DNA from: 20CM-2-55-15 sp963738025
GTDB taxonomy: Bacteria; Acidobacteriota; Terriglobia; 20CM-2-55-15
Direction of reading: 5' to 3'
DNA length: 64,000 nt
NCBI GenBank assembly: GCA_963738025.1
Contig: CAVTWA010000005.1
Location: 124,001 to 188,000, forward strand
Part shown: positions 53,357 to 61,632 of the stretch, one piece after another
Numbering within the stretch: the first letter of the stretch is position 1
Layout of the letters: each line of letters starts with the position of its first letter
Notes under the pieces: model-generated
What the model was told of the DNA's origin: nothing
The model's input: the letters and a program-made list of their open reading frames with translations, nothing else
The model's database searches: none
Made by a program: the position numbers and the translations under genes

Positions 53357-54513
53357 TGTCGCTGGTTCTGTTTGTACTGTCGGCGATTGGACTTGTATCA
53401 AGTACCGTGTACCTGGTTCTGGTGATTATCGGCTGTTGGCGATTTCGCAATTCTGCCGAGAGGGTGAATTCAGTTCGTGGATCCCTCCCGCCCGTTACAG
53501 TCCTGAAGCCCGTTCACGGCCTCGAGCCCTTTCTCGAACGCAATCTCGAAAGCTTCTTCCAGCAAGACTATCCTCAATTCGAAATCATCTTCGGAGCGCG
53601 CGACGTGCACGATCCGGCTCTCCGCATCGTGCAATCTCTTCAAGCGAAATACCCCGGCGTGAAGACCCGAGTGGTTCTATCCGGCGCACCCGATTATCCC
53701 AATGCAAAGGTATTCGCATTGGAGAAGATGATTCTCCACGCTGACGCTTCGTATCTGGTCATCACGGACAGCGATGTTTGCGCCCGTCCAGATTGCTTGC
53801 GCGACGTTGTCACGCCTTTGCTCGATCCCTCAAACGGAATGGTGACGTGCCTGTATCGCGGATTATCGGCCGGCGGCTTCTGGTCAAAGCTCGAGGCGCT
53901 TGGAATGTCGGTTGAACTGACATCAGGCGTTCTGGTCGCGAATCTACTGGAAGGCATGAAGTTTGCTTTGGGGCCCACCATGGCAATCCGGCGGGATGTT
54001 CTCGATTCGATCGGCGGCATGGCCGCACTAAGCCAGTATTGCGCCGATGACTATATGCTCGGCAACCTCGCGCACGCTGCAGGGAAACGCGTCGTCCTGT
54101 CGAAGCATGTCATCGGGCACGTCGCAATGAATACGTCGCTCGGTGCTTCTTTAGCACATCAGGTTCGCTGGATGCGGAGTACACGCTTCTCGCGAAGCGC
54201 CGGACATGCGGGCACAGGCCTCACATATGCAATGCCGTTTGGCTTGCTCGGTCTGGCGGCGGGGCTGCTCGGCGGCAATTGGCGGCTGGCAGCTGGATTG
54301 TTCGCCTGGGCCTGTGCGAATCGAATGATCCAGGCGATCGTCACCGGCTGGGGGGCCGTCGCCGATCCTGATTCGCTGCGCTTCTGCTGGCTCTACCCTC
54401 TCCGCGATCTGATGGGCTTCATCGTCTGGTGTTGCAGCTTCGCCGGCAGCGAAATCGTCTGGCGCAACGAACGCTACCGCCTCGTTGCCGATGGGAAAAT
54501 GGTTCGTGTCTGA
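53356..54513 (+). CDS. hpnI: HpnI-like glycosyltransferase (ceramide glucosyltransferase family, GT21)
   Basis: This 385-residue protein has an N-terminal membrane helix (SLVLFVLSAIGLVSSTVYLV) and a GT-A domain. Aspartates lie in VLKPVHGLEPFLERN.., VITDSDVCARPD (DxD-like) and CADDYMLGNLAH, followed by the (Q/R)xxRW motif HQVRWMRSTRF. C-terminal membrane helices complete the GT21 layout. This is the pattern of HpnI, which adds N-acetylglucosamine to bacteriohopanetetrol, but ceramide-type substrates are possible. No other hopanoid gene lies in the window. Translation is coupled to the preceding GT39 gene. Confidence 0.85.
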   Translation: MSLVLFVLSAIGLVSSTVYLVLVIIGCWRFRNSAERVNSVRGSLPPVTVLKPVHGLEPFLERNLESFFQQDYPQFEIIFGARDVHDPALRIVQSLQAKYPGVKTRVVLSGAPDYPNAKVFALEKMILHADASYLVITDSDVCARPDCLRDVVTPLLDPSNGMVTCLYRGLSAGGFWSKLEALGMSVELTSGVLVANLLEGMKFALGPTMAIRRDVLDSIGGMAALSQYCADDYMLGNLAHAAGKRVVLSKHVIGHVAMNTSLGASLAHQVRWMRSTRFSRSAGHAGTGLTYAMPFGLLGLAAGLLGGNWRLAAGLFAWACANRMIQAIVTGWGAVADPDSLRFCWLYPLRDLMGFIVWCCSFAGSEIVWRNERYRLVADGKMVRV

Positions 54514-54523
54514 TCAACTCAGA

Positions 54524-54997
54524 CTACGAAGTCAGACTGTACGCCGAGGTGATCTGAATCGCGGGGCGGAGACTCCGGTAGATCGGACATTTGTCAGCGA
54601 AGAAACCGTGGACTCGATCGACGGTCGTCCGCACATCTTCCGGCGCTCTTAACGTGAATTCAATATGGATGCGCCGGATCACCAGAACGCCGTCTTCAGA
54701 CTCGATCTCTCCGCGCACAGCCGCCGTTAATCGGCCGTCACTCGCATCAATCTTGCGCGCTTCCAGCGCGCCACCAAAGGTACCAAGCATTCACCCACCC
54801 GCCGCCGCGACGACATAGTCGATTGTCGCGGCATGGGGTTCCGGCAGCTTCGTCTCATCGACTCCGTAATGCCGCGCGATCTCATCGTGAACGCTGAAGA
54901 TCACTGGAACTGCTTCACCCGGCAATTCCGCGATCCGCAGCGGCCCTCTCTTGCGCTCGATTTGTACCTTCGAAACGTAAACGACTTTGTTGTCCAC
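54524..54997 (-). CDS. OsmC-family protein with in-frame TGA, probable selenoprotein
   Basis: The frame opens at GTG 54997 (GGAGGT upstream), reads MDNKVVYVSKVQIERKRGP.., and meets TGA at 54791-54793 (codon 69). It then continues in the same frame to 54524 with clear family sequence, MLGTFGGALEARKI.. and VHGFFADKCPIYRSL. The TGA follows VVAAAGG, where OsmC-like proteins carry the peroxidatic cysteine (AAGGC). The second cysteine is in DKCPIY. Read through, the protein has 157 residues, a normal length. A SECIS-like stem-loop follows the TGA. I therefore call selenocysteine at position 69. OsmC proteins reduce organic peroxides; this one would use a selenol. The alternatives are a C-to-A sequencing error or a nonsense mutation. 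Confidence 0.8.
54755..54771 (-). promoter_or_regulatory. Predicted bacterial SECIS stem-loop
   Basis: In the mRNA sense, GCGCGC-TGGAA-GCGCGC starts 19 bases after the TGA and its loop starts 25 bases after it. The six G-C pairs, the short loop, a G as second loop base, and the distance (16-37 bases expected) all fit published bacterial SECIS descriptions. Because the same bases encode GALEAR, the match could partly be coincidence. Confidence 0.65.
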
Positions 54998-55145
54998 GCA
55001 CGAATCCTACCTCCATGTGAAGGCCGGATCAAGCCAGCAAAGATTCTTTCGCGTCTTCAACCGCCCGTTGTTAAACGATGTAAAGCGCCATTCGAGTCTC
55101 CATCTTCGTTTTGCTCAGGGATGCCTTGCCGATAAAATTTCGAGT

Positions 55146-57242
55146 GTGAAATTCAGCCGAATTGCAGTCAGATCGCTGAGTCTGTTCTTTCTGCTCGTGC
55201 TGTCGGTTGCTTCCTCACGAGCCGTTCCCGATACTTATGGGAACTACTATCACCGGGACCAGACCTGGGTTATCGGCAGTCCCTTCGTCCAGGCCGCCTT
55301 TCAATTAACGGCCGATGGCCGGTTTCGATACCGTTGGATCAGAGATATTACGGGCGGACGCTCGTGGCGGGTGTCCGACGCCAACCCGAGTTCACCGATC
55401 AACTTGACTGTCGATGGCGTTGCCTTGAACCAGGACACGTCTTATTCGTTGGTCTCCTATTCGTTTGACTCTATCAGCGCTCCTGCGCAGGGAACGCGAT
55501 TTTCCATCGTTTTGTCGACGGCACTGGCTTCGGGACAAATCCGGTTTGAGGCGGATGTTTATACGGGCCAGCCCTTCATTCGCTACCGCACGGCCTACAC
55601 AAACACCGGCGCGTCCGATAGCTTTATCAGCCAGGCCGATATGCTGTCGTGGAAATTTGATGACGCAGGAGAAACGTTCCGCGATTTTTATGTCGCACAG
55701 TGGAAGATGTGGCGGGCAGCGAACTTTGAGCCTTATGAAACGAATATCTCCGAGCACGAGGGGCCGGTGGAGATGTATACCGGCGCATATGCCGACCACA
55801 CCGCCTGGCGGGCATTGCGCGACAGCCATGATAATGGGCTGATCTGCGCGTGGGAATTCGACGGCCGGGCTCGCGCTCATGCTGAGCACGCGCATGACAG
55901 CGAACTCCTGAAACTGGACGCGGAGATCTTGGACCTGAATCATCGTGTCGGTCCCGGGCGCGTTTTCCGCGTGCCTGACGCGTTTATCGGCGTCTTTCAG
56001 GGAGACTGGGACGAGGCAGGTTATCGCACGCAGCGCTTCGCAGAGAACGTTCTGGCATTTCCGCTGCCGGAGCCCGATAAGTTTCCATATGTGATGTTCG
56101 ATACATGGGGCTATAACGAACACATTGACGAAGGCCTTGCTCTGGATGCTGCCTCACGCGCAGCAGACGCGGGTGCAGAGGTTTTTATCCTGGACCTCGG
56201 TTGGGCCCGCGGCATTGGCGATTGGTATCCCGATCCGGATAAGTTTCCGCATGGTATCCGTCCGATCTCTGATTATGTTCATTCGCGCGGAATGAAGTTC
56301 GGATTGCACATTCCGTTTCTCGAGGCAGCCTCAGACTCTCCAGTGATGCAGGAACATCCGGATTGGGAGGCTTTCAACCCAAGCCGCGAACTTTTCTACT
56401 TCGGAGCCACCTCGCTGTGCCCGAGCCACCGTCCGGCCCGCGACTGGATCGTATCCGAGCTAGTTCGGATCATTCGAGACTACGGTGTGGACTGGGTCAC
56501 GCAGGATGGCGACAACATGGTGAAGTTCTGTGACTCGACTTCGCATACCCACGCTCCCGGCGACAGCAATTACGCAAATTCCGTCGACGGCGTCGATGAG
56601 ATCATCCGTGCCGTACAGGATCAAACACCGGGGGTGCTCTGGGAGAACTGTGAAGACGGAGGCAGTATGCAGACTTTTCACATGATCCAGCGGTATGTGA
56701 CCTCCATCATCAATGATAACGACGATGCGTTGACGACGAGGCGCGGTGTTTACGGAGCTATCTACCCCTTCCCGCCGCGTTATACCGAACGATACATGCA
56801 GGACGAGCCCTCCGACACATACCACACACGAAGCTATATGTTTGGAGGTCCGTTCATCCTGATGAACAAGATCACGAAATGGTCTGGATCGACGTTTGAT
56901 TTTGCGCAGAGAGAAGTGGATCTGTACAAGTTTGTGAGGTCGATGATTCGCGATGCGAAAATCTACCACCTGACTCCGCCTCCCGATGGCCTGTCGAATG
57001 ATGCGATGCAGGCTTATGATCCCAGCGGAGACCGATCCTTCATTTTTGTGTATGGCGGGGGGCCCGAGGCAACTGTGGACTACGTGCATCCTCGCGGGCT
57101 GACTCCGGAGGCGTTGTACTGGGTGAACTTTCTGGAGGTCGAACACTCCTATATCGCCACCGGCCAGGACATCATGAGCGACGGTATCCCTGTCATCATC
57201 CATCCACGTTTGGCGGAAGTTGTCGGCTTGACTCGAAAGTAA
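55146..57242 (+). CDS. GH36-like alpha-galactosidase-type glycoside hydrolase, secreted
   Basis: GTG 55146 opens a signal peptide (AVRSLSLFFLLVLSVASSRA); an open frame extends upstream to 54987 but overlaps the OsmC gene and looks unrelated. The mature protein has an N-terminal beta-sandwich and a TIM barrel. A catalytic-nucleophile-like Asp lies in DWVTQDGDNMVKF, and an acid/base region in LWENCEDGGSMQTF (melibiase pattern ENC..GG). ATSLCPSHRPARDWIVSELV and LHIPFLEAASDSPV are further family blocks. It would hydrolyse alpha-galactosides or related glycans outside the cytoplasm. The total is 698 residues. Its stop codon lies at the base of a perfect hairpin. Confidence 0.82.
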   Translation: MKFSRIAVRSLSLFFLLVLSVASSRAVPDTYGNYYHRDQTWVIGSPFVQAAFQLTADGRFRYRWIRDITGGRSWRVSDANPSSPINLTVDGVALNQDTSYSLVSYSFDSISAPAQGTRFSIVLSTALASGQIRFEADVYTGQPFIRYRTAYTNTGASDSFISQADMLSWKFDDAGETFRDFYVAQWKMWRAANFEPYETNISEHEGPVEMYTGAYADHTAWRALRDSHDNGLICAWEFDGRARAHAEHAHDSELLKLDAEILDLNHRVGPGRVFRVPDAFIGVFQGDWDEAGYRTQRFAENVLAFPLPEPDKFPYVMFDTWGYNEHIDEGLALDAASRAADAGAEVFILDLGWARGIGDWYPDPDKFPHGIRPISDYVHSRGMKFGLHIPFLEAASDSPVMQEHPDWEAFNPSRELFYFGATSLCPSHRPARDWIVSELVRIIRDYGVDWVTQDGDNMVKFCDSTSHTHAPGDSNYANSVDGVDEIIRAVQDQTPGVLWENCEDGGSMQTFHMIQRYVTSIINDNDDALTTRRGVYGAIYPFPPRYTERYMQDEPSDTYHTRSYMFGGPFILMNKITKWSGSTFDFAQREVDLYKFVRSMIRDAKIYHLTPPPDGLSNDAMQAYDPSGDRSFIFVYGGGPEATVDYVHPRGLTPEALYWVNFLEVEHSYIATGQDIMSDGIPVIIHPRLAEVVGLTRK

Positions 57243-57314
57243 TTCGGGGACGGTTGCCTAATTACCCCAAATTTGTCGTGCAATTTGGGGTAATTAGGCA
57301 ACCGTCCCCGAATT
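57241..57314. terminator. Perfect 33-base-arm hairpin between convergent genes
   Basis: The arms 57241-57273 and 57282-57314 are exact reverse complements (beginning AATTCGGGGACGGTTGCC) around an 8-base loop. It starts within the stop codon of the glycosidase gene and ends 7 bases before the stop of the convergent outer-membrane gene, so it may stop both transcripts. The GGGGACGGTTGCC form also recalls REP-like sequences mobilised by REP-associated transposases; none is present here. Confidence 0.7.
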
Positions 57315-57320
57315 GCTGGC

Positions 57321-57878
57321 CTAGCGGTCTCCCCAGGCAATCGTCAGGCCGGCCGTGGCTTCAAGCCAGCTGTAAGCGAATCCGTTATAGTTCGGAAGCG
57401 TGCGGCCTCGAACATCGGCGCGGTAACCCAGCGGGCCCCATTTGCGAAACACTTTTATTCCGCCGCCGTAGCTCATCGAAAGAAATGTGTCTCGCGCCGG
57501 GATCGTGTTGCCGAAGAAATCCGAACTGTCGGCGCTGACGCTCGTAGTGACCGCCCCCAGCCCGTACGAGCCATAGAATTTTGAGAGGTTATAGGTCGCA
57601 AAGCCTTCCCAGATATAGGCCCTCTTTCTAGTCAGAGTGCCGACAAACGCGAGATTGTTGATGTAGCCGAACTGCCCCTCGACTTCGAAATGTTTGTTGA
57701 GAAACATACCGCCTTTAATTCCATATAACGGCTGATTCTTGACATCGAGCAGTCCGGCAACCTTGCCGGAAAAAAAACCACCGGCATAGGGGGCAATCTC
57801 AAACTTTTGAGCCTTCGCACTGGTGATACACCCGCAGATCAGGAGGACGAGCAGAAGGATTATTGCTGGGCGTCGCAT
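57321..57878 (-). CDS. Small outer-membrane beta-barrel protein
   Basis: This 185-residue protein has a signal peptide (AIILLLVLLICGCITSAKAQ). An 8-stranded OmpA/opacity-type barrel is suggested by alternating strands (FEIAPYAGGFFSGKVAG, GIKGGMFLNKHFEVEGQFGY, GADVRG-like YRADVRGRTLPNYNG, WLEATAGLTIAWG). The CGC near residue 15-17 could be a lipobox variant, but the AQ cleavage site fits a normal signal better. Its function is likely structural. Confidence 0.72.
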   Translation of the reverse strand: MRRPAIILLLVLLICGCITSAKAQKFEIAPYAGGFFSGKVAGLLDVKNQPLYGIKGGMFLNKHFEVEGQFGYINNLAFVGTLTRKRAYIWEGFATYNLSKFYGSYGLGAVTTSVSADSSDFFGNTIPARDTFLSMSYGGGIKVFRKWGPLGYRADVRGRTLPNYNGFAYSWLEATAGLTIAWGDR

Positions 57879-58061
57879 GTGTTCTTACATTTTAGTGTCT
57901 TTCAGGAATTCTTTTCTGGCGTAACCATTAAGAGATGCAAAAAAACAGGATCTCTCCTACAATCCAGCCCAATTGCGAATCCTCGTTACTGCAAGCGGCA
58001 TGAATCGTGTGCGGAACGCGGGAACCCCTGTTCGCAATTGTTCTGAGAGGAGAAAGCTATC
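57879..58061. other. Divergent intergenic region
   Basis: This region lies between the outer-membrane gene and the GT-C gene. It ends in GAGAGGAGAAAGC, the ribosome site for the GTG at 58062. No other element is seen. Confidence 0.45.
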
Positions 58062-59477
58062 GTGTCCGAGCGGACGCCGGAATCCCGCATGTTGTGCAGG
58101 ATCGGGCTGTCGAGTCTGGTTTTGTACACTGTTCTCGCCGTTTTCTTCTGGACCAGTTGGAGTTTCAAGGTCCGCAAAATCGACGAGATTGTCATCATTG
58201 TGGCAATCGCCGCCCTCGCCGGTCTCTATTTTTACGGATTAAAATTGGCGCGGCGTGCGGCTGCATCCACAGTCGTGATATTTGCGGTGCTGGTCGGACT
58301 GGCCGGTTTTGTCACGCCGCCGTTTGATTCCACCGATGTGTTCTTTTATATGGCGACGGGCTGGCAGCAGTCGCATTATGGTGGGAATCCATATTCAGGA
58401 GTGCTGCGAAACGTTTCCGGGGGAGCTGAAGATCCGATGATCCAAAACGAATGGATCATGCGAAACCGGAATCCATGGCTGGATATTCCACTGCCTTACG
58501 GTTTTCTCTTCGCCCTGGTGTCCCGCATCATTGCATGGCTGGGTAGGGGAAGCTTCTGGGGGACTCTGGCTTTATTCAGCTCTCTGAATCTCGTCATGCA
58601 TGCCGGAATTGCCCTGCTGTTGTGGAAGGCCGGCAGGTTTTTACCGGAAGGAAACGGGAAGGTGGTTCTGTATCTTTACACCTGGAATCCTTTTGTCGTC
58701 CTGCAGTATTTAGCCGACCTTCACAACGATATTCTCGTTGCATTTCTCGTCATGCTGGCAGCGTATGTTCTGTTGCGAGATCGTCCGATCTGGAGTATCC
58801 CGTTGCTGGTGGCATCAGGATTGATCAAATACATCACCTTCATTCTGGTTCCTTTCGCGCTCATATTTCTCGTGCGGCGAAAAGGATGGAGGGCAGGGGC
58901 GCGGGCACTGTTGATGTCTGCCGCCGTCATTGCTGTGACGGCGGTACCGTATATCGGTCAAGCCGCGTCGTTCAAATACCGATTGATCGCGGCCCAGGTT
59001 TCCGAGAGTTCGGGATCTTTGCATGCTTTTATCGTGTACTCTTTCCGGATTCTGGGCCGCGTATGGCCCTCCCTTATGACTTTCCTTCCCGGCTTCGGAT
59101 CTGTCACCAAGATCGTGCTCTGGATGCTTTTTGCTGTATTCATCGTCCGGGAATTGTATGTCTCGTGGCAGGAATCGTTGGACGAGCCGCTATTGATGAT
59201 TCAGAGATGGACTTCCATCCTGTTCGCCGTCATCTTTATTGCCAGTTCTCAGTTCTATGCCTGGTATATCGGCATGCTTTTTCCACTTGCGTTGCTGACT
59301 CAGCGTAAGACCTTTCTGGCCGACGCCATTGTCGCGCTCTCCGCCGCGCATATGTTGTCGTTCACGTTTCTCCGCCGTAAAGCGATCGGGTATTTCATCG
59401 TAGCCACGGTCCTGCCGATTACATATTCCGTAATAGCAAGGGGCCGCGCACGGCATCAGCGCGATATATTGGCGTAA
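58062..59477 (+). CDS. Polytopic membrane mannosyltransferase-like protein (GT87/GT-C)
   Basis: GTG 58062 follows AGGAGA. The 471-residue protein has about 11 membrane helices. Motifs include FVTPPFDSTDVFFYMATGWQ, with an Asp pair like the GT-C first-loop acid motif, NPYSGVLRN, and YTWNPFVVLQYLADLHNDIL, with a conserved N/H/D set as in MptA/MptB and PIG-M-type mannosyltransferases. It would use polyprenyl-phosphate mannose to extend a lipid-linked glycan. The convergent MFS gene overlaps its 3' end by 22 bases. Confidence 0.78.
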   Translation: MSERTPESRMLCRIGLSSLVLYTVLAVFFWTSWSFKVRKIDEIVIIVAIAALAGLYFYGLKLARRAAASTVVIFAVLVGLAGFVTPPFDSTDVFFYMATGWQQSHYGGNPYSGVLRNVSGGAEDPMIQNEWIMRNRNPWLDIPLPYGFLFALVSRIIAWLGRGSFWGTLALFSSLNLVMHAGIALLLWKAGRFLPEGNGKVVLYLYTWNPFVVLQYLADLHNDILVAFLVMLAAYVLLRDRPIWSIPLLVASGLIKYITFILVPFALIFLVRRKGWRAGARALLMSAAVIAVTAVPYIGQAASFKYRLIAAQVSESSGSLHAFIVYSFRILGRVWPSLMTFLPGFGSVTKIVLWMLFAVFIVRELYVSWQESLDEPLLMIQRWTSILFAVIFIASSQFYAWYIGMLFPLALLTQRKTFLADAIVALSAAHMLSFTFLRRKAIGYFIVATVLPITYSVIARGRARHQRDILA

Positions 59478-60697
59478 TCTGCGGCACCTTTCGCTGAGGA
59501 CTCTGAAAGTGCCGCGGATCGGAAGCAAAACGCGAACAGCAGCAGAACGGCACCGGCGCCCGCGGCAGGTACAAGCCAGATCTTTTGCCACATGTGACTC
59601 GAACCGGCCACTGACGACCCGAAGTAGTCCACGACTTTTCCAGACATGTAGGATCCGATCAGCATTCCAAACCCCAGCGTGACAAAGGCGATGAATCCTT
59701 GCGCGGCGGCGCGAAGATGAATCGGGGCACGCTGATCCACGTAAATCTGTCCGGTTACAAAGAAGAAATCGTAACAAACGCCGTGCAGAAGGATCCCGGC
59801 GTATAACATCCATACGAAGGCATTATTGTCGCCGAAGGCGAACAGAGCATAGCGCAATGCCCAGGCAGCCATACCGGCCAGCAGCATTGCTTTCACTCCA
59901 AGTCGCCGGAAGAACCATGGCATCACCAGCATGAAAAAGATCTCCGACATCTGGCCAAATGTCATTTTCCCGGCAGCATTGGTCACGTTCAGTTCGTTTA
60001 AAAAAGGATTGGTGAACGTGTAGTAGAACTGCAATGGGATGCAGATCAGAAACGATCCGGCTACGAACACGGCAAAAGACGAATCCCGCATCAACTTCAA
60101 GGCGTCCAGACCTATAGCGTCACGCCATGTCACGCGGTGTTCGGTCCGCCTGGGAGGTGTATGAGGCAGAACCAGCGAAAACAAGCCGAGCACGATGGAT
60201 CCGCCGGCAGCGATGCGCATTGGCGTCGATGTCGCCTCGATCTGCATGGCGCCGATCGTGAGACCCGCGGCGATCCAGCCAATGGTTCCCAGAACGCGAA
60301 CACCTGGGAATTCTTTTCCAGGATCGTTCATCTGGTGAAACGACAGGGAATTGGTCAACGCCAGCGTGGGCATGTAGCACAGGGTGTACCCCAACAGCAC
60401 GGCGTATAACGGAACGAACGAAGTCTGCATCGAGGCGTAGAACAGGAATAGCGCCCCGATCAGATGAAGAACGGCGAGCAGGCGCTCGGTTGCGAAGAAC
60501 CGGTCCGCAATCATGCCGACGAAAAACGGAGAGATCATCGCGGCCAATGCGGTCGTACCATATGCCAGCCCCACCTGTTCGCCCGAAAAGTGGAGCGTCG
60601 CGGAGAGCCATGTTCCCATCGTCACCGACCACGCGCCCCAGACGAAATACTGAAGGAACATCATGGTGGAAAGCTTTATGCGGGTATTCAGGATCAT
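59456..60697 (-). CDS. MFS transporter of the nucleoside:H+ symporter type
   Basis: ATG 60697 (MILNTRIKLSTMMFLQYFVW) is chosen because the family starts here. The 413-residue protein has twelve predicted helices and the blocks FVWGAWSVTMGTWL, PFFVGMIADRFFATER, MPTLALTNSLSFHQM and GTIGWIAAG, the NHS/LacY-like pattern of NupG. It imports nucleosides or another sugar-like solute with protons. It follows the isomerase gene by 8 bases in a four-gene run with the PQQ propeller and cytochrome, hinting that the substrate is a sugar processed by these enzymes. Confidence 0.87.
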   Translation of the reverse strand: MILNTRIKLSTMMFLQYFVWGAWSVTMGTWLSATLHFSGEQVGLAYGTTALAAMISPFFVGMIADRFFATERLLAVLHLIGALFLFYASMQTSFVPLYAVLLGYTLCYMPTLALTNSLSFHQMNDPGKEFPGVRVLGTIGWIAAGLTIGAMQIEATSTPMRIAAGGSIVLGLFSLVLPHTPPRRTEHRVTWRDAIGLDALKLMRDSSFAVFVAGSFLICIPLQFYYTFTNPFLNELNVTNAAGKMTFGQMSEIFFMLVMPWFFRRLGVKAMLLAGMAAWALRYALFAFGDNNAFVWMLYAGILLHGVCYDFFFVTGQIYVDQRAPIHLRAAAQGFIAFVTLGFGMLIGSYMSGKVVDYFGSSVAGSSHMWQKIWLVPAAGAGAVLLLFAFCFRSAALSESSAKGAADYANISR

Positions 60698-60705
60698 TCC
60701 GGCGC

Positions 60706-61590
60706 CTATGCCAGTGCCTGCCGCATGTACGTCATGCACTTTTTTACTTCTTCAACCGGCCCGCCGGTTCCGCGGTGCTCGTATTCGATGAATGCGCGAA
60801 TCGGGTATTTCTTCTCCTTGAGGAGTAGCAGAACCTCTTTGATCGGCGTGTCTCCTTCTCCCCACGGCACGTTAGGGCCTTGATTCTTTTTCCGGTCTTT
60901 CATGTGTAAATGAGTAATGTGGTCATGGTTTTCGCGGATGAACTGTACGGCATCGAAATTTGCTGCTGTGAAGTGGCCGATATCCAGATTGATTTTGAAA
61001 TAATTCGACATCGCCAGCGCTTTGGCAAAGCTTTCGGGGCTGGCAAATTCATCCGGATTTGTGATGTCCGAGTGGCCATGCATCGCCACGTAGATCTTGT
61101 GTTTTTCCGCTAAAGGAGCAAGCCGCCTGGCGACAGTCAACTGTGTCGAGGCGGCAATGATGCTGACGCCGAGCGCCCTGGCCTGTTCGAAAGCTTTTTC
61201 CAGTTCTTCATCGGTAAAATCGTTCCGGAAATTGACGGTGTATGCAAACAGCGAAATACCTGCGTCATCGAAACGCTTCCGCACTTGCTTGAAGTGTTCC
61301 ACGGGCGTCGACAGGCGCCATTGACGCAAGAGTTCACGCGAGCGCTGGGCTTCGCCTCTTCCGCCTGGATATGCCGGTTCGACGTGCGGCGAAAACAGTT
61401 CGATCTCGCCAATCCCGCACTCCGTCAGGGCTTTGATCATGATATCCACTGCGTCATCGGCGCCGGGCGGGCGTGGCAGATCGCGAAAGCTGTATGTGAT
61501 GGTGCCCAGTCGTACGCCACTGACCACCGAATCGATCTTGGCAAGCAGCGGCATGGCTGCCGCCAGTTTCATGAAGTCGCGTCTTTGCAT
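60706..61590 (-). CDS. Tat-exported sugar phosphate isomerase/epimerase-like protein
   Basis: This 294-residue TIM-barrel protein of the AP_endonuc_2/xylose isomerase-like family begins with a Tat-like signal (MQRRDFMKLAAAMPLLAK). Metal-ligand candidates are E in IGEIELFSP, D in FKINLDIGHFTA with H, H in ITHLHMKDRKK and E in AFIEYEHRG, matching the family's Glu/Asp/His/Glu set. Members interconvert keto and aldo sugars; an exported one may act on free sugars in the periplasm. It lies 42 bases after the PQQ gene. Confidence 0.85.
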   Translation of the reverse strand: MQRRDFMKLAAAMPLLAKIDSVVSGVRLGTITYSFRDLPRPPGADDAVDIMIKALTECGIGEIELFSPHVEPAYPGGRGEAQRSRELLRQWRLSTPVEHFKQVRKRFDDAGISLFAYTVNFRNDFTDEELEKAFEQARALGVSIIAASTQLTVARRLAPLAEKHKIYVAMHGHSDITNPDEFASPESFAKALAMSNYFKINLDIGHFTAANFDAVQFIRENHDHITHLHMKDRKKNQGPNVPWGEGDTPIKEVLLLLKEKKYPIRAFIEYEHRGTGGPVEEVKKCMTYMRQALA

Positions 61591-61632
61591 TGGTTCTCCT
61601 GGAATGCCGGCACAAACGCCGCCGCTAGGTGC

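Noticed and set aside
54524..54790. Separate small gene starting at the ATG after the TGA
   Set aside because: There is no ribosome site for it, both halves form one OsmC domain, and the frame is unbroken except for TGA.
55392..56123. Minus-strand open frame of 243 residues
   Set aside because: Opposite the GH36 gene, without start context.
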